From an uncultured Synergistales bacterium (lineage in GTDB: Bacteria; Synergistota; Synergistia; Synergistales; Aminobacteriaceae): a stretch of DNA of 37,344 bases. Shown here piece after piece: positions 30,658-37,344 of the stretch. Numbering within the stretch: position 1 is the stretch's first letter; each line of letters starts with the position of its first letter. A model generated the notes under the pieces. The model saw nothing but the letters and a program-made list of their open reading frames with translations. It did no database searches and was not told the DNA's origin. A program made the translations under genes and the position numbers. The stretch is taken from NCBI GenBank assembly GCA_905235395.1, contig CAJOLN010000027.1, positions 1 to 37,344 of the forward strand, given 5' to 3'.

Positions 30658-32571
30658 TTACCCCCTTAACTGCATAAACTCTTTCGCGATTCCCTCTGCT
30701 GATATTCCCATATCCGCACGTACCGCGTCTGATGTTCCAGATGCTCCGTAATGATTCACTCCGAGCGTCTTCACTTTCGGCAATGCAATTCCGTTTCTCA
30801 CTGCCTCAAGCAACATGATTGCTCCCATTCCTGTATTAACGTTATGGTCTTCTACTGTGACGATTGGCCCACATGCTGCTGCTTCTTTCAATGCGTTCAT
30901 GTCTGGCACTAAAGGAGATGATACCGCGTAAACATTCACTGAGAGGTTGTTAGCTTCTGCCGCCTGAACTGCAAGCTGTGCCATGTAGCCAAGTGCAAAT
31001 ATGCTTCCGTCATTTCCTGAACGCAGTTTTACCGCCTCACCGTATTTGAATTCGTAATCTCCTGCGAATTCCTTCAGACCGTCTACTTTGCTTCGTCCTA
31101 CCGCCATGCAGATATCTCCAGGTGTCTTTAACATCCAGCGCGTTGCTCTGTCAGTCTGATTCGGATCAACAGGAACGACTAACTTCCAGCCGAACATATT
31201 GCGCATTAGGCCAACGTAATCTATGCACTGATGTGTTTTGCCGTCTTCTCCGACATCAAGCCCAACGTGAGTTAAAACTGTCTTGTTGCCTGCGAGATTA
31301 ATATCGTTGAGCCTCTGCTGATTGTAGACTTCATCGATTCCGAATACGCCGAACTCTGCCCATAATGAAACTACACCTGCTATGCTTGCTGTTCCCGACA
31401 TCGTTGCAACGTTGTGTTCCTGAATTCCAGATTGAACATACCATTCCGGGCAATTTTTACTGAATGCACCAGTCATTACTGAAGGGTGAAGGTCACAATC
31501 GAAAACGAGAATCGGAGTTTTGCCTTCAACTTTGTAATTTAATTTGCCAACATCTGCGAGTGCCTTTCCAAATGCTCCGCGATTATCTGAAATCTTTTTG
31601 CCTTCGTAGTTGAACGGTGTACCTGTATCAAGTGAAGGTGCAGGAGGATACACTACTGTTCTGCCTTTGCTTACTGGAGGTGTCTTTCTTCGTTCGAGTG
31701 CTTTCGTGAGCGTGTCAGGGGATTCACCGAGACCTTCAACTATTGCGTTATAGTCTTCAACTGCTGGAGGCTTTCCGTGATACGTAGCTACACCTTCCAT
31801 TATGCCGCCGTATTTCCCCATTACTGTTTTGCACATTAAGACCGTTGGCTTTCCGTGAGTTCCTGCCGCCTTCAATGCGTCATAGAGTGCACTGAATGAA
31901 TGACCGTCAACTTCAATTGCTTCCCAACCGTCAGCTTCCCATAGTGCTTTAATGTTGCAGGGCATGATTTCCTTACGTAAACCTGAAAGCTGAATATCGT
32001 TCCAGTCGATTAACGCAACAAGTCCCGTAAGATTTTCTTTCACAGCAGTACGTCTTGCCTCTGCTAATTGTCCTTTGGTCTGTCCTCCGTCACCCATGAG
32101 AACATATACGCGTCCTTTATGACCGGTTGCTCTCTGTGCGAGTGCGAAGCCTGCTCCTGCTGATAAACCCTGTCCCAAGTTTCCTGTTCCCCAATCGATG
32201 CCGGGTATTTCGCGTTCAACATGGCCTTGAAAGATTGAGCCGCAATTTCTGAAATGACTCATTACATCATCACGGTCAATGAATCCCCATTCACTTAACG
32301 CCGCGTATACTCCTGCGCTTGTGTGTCCGTGTGATACGACTACATAATCACGTTTCGTGTCATTGCAGTTTGCAGGTGTTAGGTCTGCAACTCCGTAAAC
32401 TGTCATGAACATTTCCATTGATGAGAATGCTCCGCCTGGATGTCCGCTCTTGGCCGCAGATACCATTGTGAGAGCAGCAACTCGTGCACGCTTGGCAGAT
32501 TCTTCGAGTAAAGTTATCTGTTCATCGGATAGATGATCCTGCGGGAATTTATTTAGTCTCGGTAAAGACAT
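30658..32571 (-). CDS. tkt: transketolase (single polypeptide)
   Basis: AAKSGHPGGAFSSMEMF...GTGNLGQGLSAGAGFALAQR...VLMGDGGQTKGQLAEARR...; C-terminal Pyr and C domains. Confidence 0.9.
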   Translation of the reverse strand: MSLPRLNKFPQDHLSDEQITLLEESAKRARVAALTMVSAAKSGHPGGAFSSMEMFMTVYGVADLTPANCNDTKRDYVVVSHGHTSAGVYAALSEWGFIDRDDVMSHFRNCGSIFQGHVEREIPGIDWGTGNLGQGLSAGAGFALAQRATGHKGRVYVLMGDGGQTKGQLAEARRTAVKENLTGLVALIDWNDIQLSGLRKEIMPCNIKALWEADGWEAIEVDGHSFSALYDALKAAGTHGKPTVLMCKTVMGKYGGIMEGVATYHGKPPAVEDYNAIVEGLGESPDTLTKALERRKTPPVSKGRTVVYPPAPSLDTGTPFNYEGKKISDNRGAFGKALADVGKLNYKVEGKTPILVFDCDLHPSVMTGAFSKNCPEWYVQSGIQEHNVATMSGTASIAGVVSLWAEFGVFGIDEVYNQQRLNDINLAGNKTVLTHVGLDVGEDGKTHQCIDYVGLMRNMFGWKLVVPVDPNQTDRATRWMLKTPGDICMAVGRSKVDGLKEFAGDYEFKYGEAVKLRSGNDGSIFALGYMAQLAVQAAEANNLSVNVYAVSSPLVPDMNALKEAAACGPIVTVEDHNVNTGMGAIMLLEAVRNGIALPKVKTLGVNHYGASGTSDAVRADMGISAEGIAKEFMQLRG

Positions 32572-32655
32572 AAAATTTTCACGCCCTTTTTTTTATGATT
32601 TTGATTCTGGAAAAATATGATGAGAATATTTTATCAAGCACTTCACTTTATCGCA

Positions 32656-33825
32656 CTAGTAAATACATGAAAAAATTATAGTTCTCAAAGCATCTATGAA
32701 ATCATCAACATCATCACGTGAATTGAAATATCCAGGTGAAACTCTCAATGCTCCCTGAGGAAATGTATTCAGCGTTTTATGTGCAGAAGGTGCACAATGC
32801 AAACCCGGCCTCGTCTCGAATCCTGAACGTGAAAGTTCATCAGCTAATATCCCGTTATCAATTCCACGAACGTTGAATGCGAATACAGATACACGATTAT
32901 TCATGTCATGTCTTCCTGAAAGAATTACATCATCAATCTCAAGTAATTTCTCAAGCAGATATTCGCCTGTCATGCGTTCATGTTCAGCGATATTTTTTAT
33001 GCCTGTATCATTGAGCCATTGAAGTGCGGCATTAAGTCCAGCAATGCCTGGAAGATTAGGTGTCCCTGATTCAAATTTATCGGGCAAATCTTCGGGCTGA
33101 GTTTCAAGATGTGAATAGCTGCCTGTTCCGCCGGTTATGATTGGCTGAACACATGATGCAAATTCAGGAGACCATATGATTCCGCCTGTACCCTGAGGCC
33201 CCATTAAGCCCTTATGACCAGTGAAACATAAAGCTGAAAGTTTCAGTTCAGATACATTTATATCAATCAGTCCTGCTGTCTGTGCAGTATCGACTACAAG
33301 AGGCACATTGTATTTCATGCATAGCTCTGCAATCTCATTCAATGGCTGAATAGTTCCGCATACATTGCTTGCATGTGATATTACTGCGAGATTGTATTTG
33401 TGATTCATCAATGCGTATTCAAAGTCTGAAGGATTCAACCTGCCTTCTGAATCTGCATTTATCACTTCAACATTCACACCTGAACTTTCAATTGCTCTCA
33501 GCGGACGCATAACAGCATTATGTTCCATTGAAGATGTAATCACGCTCATTCCCTTATGAAGATAACCTCTAAGTACGATATTCAATGCCTCAGTTATATT
33601 TGATGTGAACGTGACAAAAAGGGGATTTGCATTTTCGTAGCCTCCGAACAAATTTGCAAGTTTAACCCTGCAATCTAAAATCATATTCATAGTTTCCATA
33701 TCGCGGGCAGAAGATGTTCCTCTTGATGAATTTGCTCCTCCGTTCAACATGAAATCACGTACAGCATTACTAACACATTCGGGCTTTGGCCAAGAAGTAG
33801 CGGCATTATTGAAATAGCAAGACAT
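32656..33825 (-). CDS. class V aminotransferase / cysteine desulfurase family protein (selenium-cluster type)
   Basis: YFNNAATSWPKPECV...SSMEHNAVMRPLRAI...CFTGHKGLMGPQGTGGI...ETRPGLHCAPSAHKTLNTFPQGALRVSPGYFN. Confidence 0.9.
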   Translation of the reverse strand: MSCYFNNAATSWPKPECVSNAVRDFMLNGGANSSRGTSSARDMETMNMILDCRVKLANLFGGYENANPLFVTFTSNITEALNIVLRGYLHKGMSVITSSMEHNAVMRPLRAIESSGVNVEVINADSEGRLNPSDFEYALMNHKYNLAVISHASNVCGTIQPLNEIAELCMKYNVPLVVDTAQTAGLIDINVSELKLSALCFTGHKGLMGPQGTGGIIWSPEFASCVQPIITGGTGSYSHLETQPEDLPDKFESGTPNLPGIAGLNAALQWLNDTGIKNIAEHERMTGEYLLEKLLEIDDVILSGRHDMNNRVSVFAFNVRGIDNGILADELSRSGFETRPGLHCAPSAHKTLNTFPQGALRVSPGYFNSRDDVDDFIDALRTIIFSCIY

Positions 33826-33845
33826 GAAACGAAATCACTTCCTGA

Positions 33846-33875
33846 TTGCATAGATAGAGGTGCATACATTATAAT
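33846..33875 (+). promoter_or_regulatory. putative sigma70 promoter for tRNA-Sec
   Basis: TTGCAT - 18 nt - TATAAT, about 12 nt upstream of the mature tRNA 5' end. Confidence 0.55.
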
Positions 33876-33887
33876 TCATAACATTAG

Positions 33888-33985
33888 GGGGGCGAGATTT
33901 GTCTGGTGACAGGCTCAGGCTTCAAACCTGAAGAGGGGTGGTTTAAGCTGTCTCTGGTGGGTTCGATTCCCACACGCTTCCGCCA
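33888..33985 (+). tRNA. selC: tRNA-Sec (UCA), 98 nt with encoded CCA
   Basis: Anticodon stem-loop TCAGG-CTTCAAA-CCTGA; long variable arm AGGGGTGG..CTGTCTCT; T-arm GTGGG-TTCGATT-CCCAC; 6-bp D-stem TTTGTC-TGGT-GACAGG; ends GCCA. Confidence 0.95.
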
Positions 33986-33986
33986 T

Positions 33987-34025
33987 AAAAAATCCCTGCC
34001 GACTACTTAAATCATCAACAGGGAT
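33987..34025 (-). terminator. Terminator of the yedE-yedF unit, abutting the 3' end of tRNA-Sec
   Basis: Minus strand: ATCCCTG - 20 nt - CAGGGAT followed by TTTTTT. Confidence 0.75.
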
Positions 34026-34039
34026 ATCAAATTCACTTC

Positions 34040-34258
34040 TTACTTCTCAAGAATAACTTTATATCCGCCATCGCGTTCCTCTGTGCTGACCTTCCAGCCT
34101 TTATTACCTGCATAACGTGATACATTGTTTCTTGATGTCGCAGTATCAACGAGAACCTCAACACGTCCTGATGAAATTTCTGACAGTGCCTTCTTAGTGA
34201 GCATGACAGGCTGAGGACATGAAAGCCCCGACGCATTGACCGTAATAACATCACTCAT
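34040..34258 (-). CDS. yedF: TusA/SirA-like sulfurtransferase domain protein (YedF N-terminal type)
   Basis: VNASGLSCPQPVMLTKKALSEISSGRVEVLVDTATSRNNVSRYAGNKGW; adjacent to yedE. Confidence 0.85.
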   Translation of the reverse strand: MSDVITVNASGLSCPQPVMLTKKALSEISSGRVEVLVDTATSRNNVSRYAGNKGWKVSTEERDGGYKVILEK

Positions 34259-34264
34259 GAAAGA

Positions 34265-35338
34265 TTACCCCCTGTCTCTGAAACATAATCCAACGAACGC
34301 ACAGAACACTAACCCGATAATCGTAACGTGAATTCCATACGCGCCTATGCCTGCACCAGATGAAGCCGCCGAAAAATTATGAGCAACAGCTGCACCTGCA
34401 AGCATGCCGATAACGAAAATTCCCGCATCAGAATCACCTTCACCTGCCATAATTAACTGACGGCCCGGACAACCTCCTGCAAGTGTGAACGCAAGACCAG
34501 AGAGAACCATTCCTAGAAAATTCCAGAGTTCATTTGTGTGTGCTACAGGCTGTGATTCAAATCCCGGCTTGAATGTTCCAAGTGCATAATTCGCAATGAA
34601 GGCTACGAGTGTGAATGAGATTATGCCTTTGAGGAGATAAGCATCACCCATCATGAGGAAATCACGAACTGCTCCTACAGTACAGAACCTGCTCCTCTGT
34701 GCTAGCCACCCGACAACGAGACCTGCACCTAATGCAATGAGAATGGGTGCATGCTGTGAACCTGGCCCTGATGATGAGAAGAATACAGGAGCATTATCGC
34801 CGAACTTAGGAGCGATGAAGAGTAATGCAAGAAGAGCAATCGATATCAACGGCATAATGAGACCTGCGGCTTTTGGATTTGATTCTGAAGCGCCGAGACT
34901 AAAACCATTCCATAAGAATATTATTCCGATGAAGATTCCTACGATTAATCCTCCCAAACCGTAAAGCGCATTCCAATCGCCTCCTGCAACACGAAGATAT
35001 GCTCTCCAAGGACAGCCTAAGAAAACTAATGCACCGAGCATAGCGAACATTCCGAGACCGAATCGTACTGCGGGAGATGAACCGCCTCTTGGGGAATATT
35101 CACGGAAGATTAAAGATGAAATGAATGAACCTAGAATGAAGCCGGGTATCTCAGGCCGAATGTACTGAACGATACCTGCTCTGTGAAAACCTAATGCGCC
35201 TGCGATGTCTCTGGTGAAACATGCGACACAGAAACCCATATTGCCCGGATTGCCGAAGTGTACGAGAGCCACAGCGATTAAGCCAATGATTCCTCCAGCA
35301 ATACATGGGCCATATTTAGACGTTAAAGTCTTGTCCAT
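34265..35338 (-). CDS. yedE: YedE-family putative selenium transporter (DUF395/YeeE-YedE)
   Basis: GNMGFCVACFTRDIAGALGFHRAG...LVFLGCPWRAYLRVAGGDWNA...QRSRFCTVGAVRDF...LAGGCPGRQLIMAGEGD. Confidence 0.93.
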   Translation of the reverse strand: MDKTLTSKYGPCIAGGIIGLIAVALVHFGNPGNMGFCVACFTRDIAGALGFHRAGIVQYIRPEIPGFILGSFISSLIFREYSPRGGSSPAVRFGLGMFAMLGALVFLGCPWRAYLRVAGGDWNALYGLGGLIVGIFIGIIFLWNGFSLGASESNPKAAGLIMPLISIALLALLFIAPKFGDNAPVFFSSSGPGSQHAPILIALGAGLVVGWLAQRSRFCTVGAVRDFLMMGDAYLLKGIISFTLVAFIANYALGTFKPGFESQPVAHTNELWNFLGMVLSGLAFTLAGGCPGRQLIMAGEGDSDAGIFVIGMLAGAAVAHNFSAASSGAGIGAYGIHVTIIGLVFCAFVGLCFRDRG

Positions 35339-35408
35339 GAAAATGAAACCTCCTTATACTATTTTATTACAGCTCATCGTGTATTAATGCATTCACCGCA
35401 GAAAATTT

Positions 35409-35552
35409 TTATTCTTTGAGCTTGCATTTTATTACGCTGTAACGTTTGGGCGTATCGTCTGCTGAAAGTATGCATATGATCGGGAGTTTCTATTTGCCTC
35501 CGAAAGTTTCTGAGAGATGTTTTAACGGACACATAAAATCTTTTTCCGTCAT
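35409..35552 (-). pseudogene. HxlR-family transcriptional regulator remnant
   Basis: Minus strand from ATG 35552: MTEKDFMCPLKHLSETFGGK*KLPIICILSADDTPKRYSVIKCKLKE*; matches the HxlR wHTH N-terminus, TAG where the conserved W of GGKW is expected, C-terminal part lost. Confidence 0.8.
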
Positions 35553-35618
35553 GTAAAAAATTCTCTTTTCGATTTCAAATTAAAGTATGAAAACATTAGC
35601 ATATATTAAAAAACTGAG

Positions 35619-35635
35619 TACTTGTAATTTAAGTA
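35619..35635. promoter_or_regulatory. inverted repeat, candidate HxlR-type operator
   Basis: TACTT-gtaattt-AAGTA between the divergent hxlR and PNPOx remnants. Confidence 0.35.
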
Positions 35636-35655
35636 TCGTATTCTAAAATTGAATT

Positions 35656-35898
35656 CATCTTGCGGCAAATCCAAAAGTTGAAATATGCGCAGTTGATGAG
35701 AATATGAACACGATGAGGATATGCGGAACTGTGAAATTTGCAACGACACCTGAAACGCAAAAGAAAGCACTTGAGGTTATGCCGTCATTGTTAAAGATAT
35801 ACTCAGTCGGGGACGGCAGATTCGAGATATTTTATCTTGATGAAGGCAAAGCAGTATGTTCATCAATGAGCGGCGAGAAGAAAGAGTTTTCATTGTAA
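35656..35898 (+). pseudogene. pyridoxamine-5'-phosphate-oxidase-like protein, N-terminally truncated remnant (ORF 35704..35898 is its tail)
   Basis: Frame open from 35653: IHLAANPKVEICAVDENMNTMRICGTVKFATTPETQKKALEVMPSLLKIY...FEIFYLDEGKAVCSSMSGEKKEFSL, C-terminal half of PNPOx-like flavoproteins; no start codon or N-terminal half upstream. Confidence 0.7.
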
Positions 35899-35920
35899 AT
35901 TATTGAGGGGGATAAAATTT

Positions 35921-36643
35921 ATGCAGATTAAAGTTGTAAAGCTCTACGAGGGCGGCGAATTCAACGAGGAATTTTTATTCGGCGGAGAGAACAAAGCAGA
36001 CGGACACAAAGATGTAATGTATCCCGGCAGCCTTCAGAACTTTCTGATTGATACAGGCGATGAAGTGATTCTTGTTGATACAGGTTTTCCTTCTGAAGTA
36101 CCGTTCAAAGGCTACACGAAGATTCTCGATTACGTTCCTGCACTTGAGGCACTCGGATATAAGCCCGAACAGGTCAGCAAGATTCTCGTAACGCACAAGC
36201 ACCCGGATCACACTGGAGAGTTACGCGCATTCCCGAACGCAAAGATATACATCGGCCCTGAAGACGCAGACGCGCTCAAGCTCACAGGCGATAACATTGT
36301 GCGTGCGACATATTCTGACGGCCCTTATCATAATTTTCCTGAAAGCCAGAAGATTGTTGACGGAGTATATTTCATCAAGGCAAGAGGACACACGAACGGA
36401 AACAGCATAGTCATTGCTGAATGTGACGGCGTGTATTACATGATGCATGGTGATGTCACGTATGTTGACGCGGCACTTCATGCAAACAAGCTCTCAATAA
36501 TATTTGAAGATATCAAAGCCGCACGAGAGACATTAGACCGTGTTCGTGAGTTCATAAAGAACAATCCGACCGTTTACCTTTCAACACATACACCTGAAGG
36601 CGTAAAGAATCTTGAAGAGAAAATCATAATGAAGCTGGACTAA
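35921..36643 (+). CDS. metallo-beta-lactamase-fold hydrolase (N-acyl homoserine lactonase-like)
   Basis: FLIDTGDEVILVDTGFP...ILVTHKHPDHTGELRAFPNAKIYIG...ARGHTNGNSIVIAE...MHGDVTYVD; RBS gaggggg before ATG 35921. Confidence 0.88.
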   Translation: MQIKVVKLYEGGEFNEEFLFGGENKADGHKDVMYPGSLQNFLIDTGDEVILVDTGFPSEVPFKGYTKILDYVPALEALGYKPEQVSKILVTHKHPDHTGELRAFPNAKIYIGPEDADALKLTGDNIVRATYSDGPYHNFPESQKIVDGVYFIKARGHTNGNSIVIAECDGVYYMMHGDVTYVDAALHANKLSIIFEDIKAARETLDRVREFIKNNPTVYLSTHTPEGVKNLEEKIIMKLD

Positions 36644-37221
36644 TGACAATGGAATTTGAAAAAGTGTTAACTCATCGTGTGTCTACGAGGAAATATAACG
36701 ATAAGATGCCTGATGACGCTGCGATAAATAAAATAATTGACGCAGCTTTATTAGCGCCTATAGTCCGTATGCACAAGCTGCATCTGTCAGTCGTGACTGA
36801 CAAGGCCGCAATGGAGAAAGCTGAAGATGCAGCTGAAAAATTTTTTGACAGTCCTGAAATGCCCGTTAAGATGCGCCGGCCTTTTTTATACGGAGCGCCG
36901 GTCTGGATAATTCTTGCCGGCAAAAAATACGGCGAGGCAGAAAACGTTAATGTTAATGCAAAATTAATGAACGACAATTTATTCTGGAACGTAGGATCAA
37001 TTATCGAGAACATGGAGCTTCAGGCAACGGCGCTTGGCCTTGCAAGCTGCGGAATAAATACTGCAGTTGTAGCTATGAAAGACCGGCCGGATGTTAGACA
37101 AGCCGTCGGCATTCCGGACGGCTATGATGCGCTCGCCTCGGTAATTATAGGCTACTCTGACACAGCATATCCCGAACGCACAGTTAAGCCCGAGCTTATA
37201 CCCGTATCATACGTTAAATAA
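36643..37221 (+). CDS. nitroreductase family protein
   Basis: EKVLTHRVSTRKYNDKMPDDAAINKIIDAALLAP...IIENMELQATALGLASCGINTAV...VGIPDGYDALASVIIGY. Confidence 0.88.
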   Translation: MTMEFEKVLTHRVSTRKYNDKMPDDAAINKIIDAALLAPIVRMHKLHLSVVTDKAAMEKAEDAAEKFFDSPEMPVKMRRPFLYGAPVWIILAGKKYGEAENVNVNAKLMNDNLFWNVGSIIENMELQATALGLASCGINTAVVAMKDRPDVRQAVGIPDGYDALASVIIGYSDTAYPERTVKPELIPVSYVK

Positions 37222-37274
37222 AAATATAGCTTAAATAATTTGCCTTTAGAGCCGCGTGATTATAAAATAATTTT

Positions 37275-37344
37275 ATGCTAAAAAATAATTTTATAAATCG
37301 CTTAGAGAAATTAAATATATCAAATCCGGAGCAGGAATTTATAT
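37275..37344 (+). CDS. possible start of a truncated downstream CDS of unknown function
   Basis: Open frame MLKNNFINRLEKLNISNPEQEFI... to the window end. Confidence 0.3.
   Translation, partial: MLKNNFINRLEKLNISNPEQEFI

Noticed and set aside
34033-34254. Alternative 73-aa minus-strand ORF overlapping yedF
   Set aside because: Out-of-frame reading of the TusA-like gene, which has the conserved CPxP motif in the other frame.

Overview
37.3-kb bacterial chromosomal window, AT-leaning and gene-dense, with no CRISPR array or phage. Gene content and order suggest a Synergistetes- or Clostridia-like anaerobe; this is inference only. Layout: (1) 1-8.1 kb, minus strand: envelope/isoprenoid operon running rpiB-upp fusion, wecA-like, wecB, murA, P-loop NTPase with Asp23-like tail, type-4 UDG, uppS, cdsA, dxr (frameshifted, partial). 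(2) 8.2-13.6 kb, plus strand: Rpn/PD-(D/E)XK nuclease, rpsO, rpmE, thyX, DUF1385, prfA, prmC, pilin-like ORF. (3) 13.6-20 kb: cheV (-) divergent from a large bacterial alpha-2-macroglobulin (+) split by a frameshift. (4) 20-32.6 kb: YtfQRT/YjfF-type furanose ABC transporter, mutarotase, and a tkt/FGGY kinase/tal/araA/araD operon for L-arabinose. (5) 32.6-35.3 kb: selenium locus with a csd-like aminotransferase, tRNA-Sec (UCA), a TusA-like YedF domain and YedE. (6) 35.4-37.3 kb: two divergent gene fossils (HxlR regulator and PNPOx-like) that the ORF track does not reveal as such, followed by an MBL-fold hydrolase and a nitroreductase. Main leads: an internal in-frame SD+ATG inside the Rpn gene (possible gene-within-gene), the RpiB-Upp fusion, the selenium locus with a divergent csd/tRNA-Sec promoter region, the HxlR/PNPOx fossils, and the apparent frameshifts in dxr and A2M.
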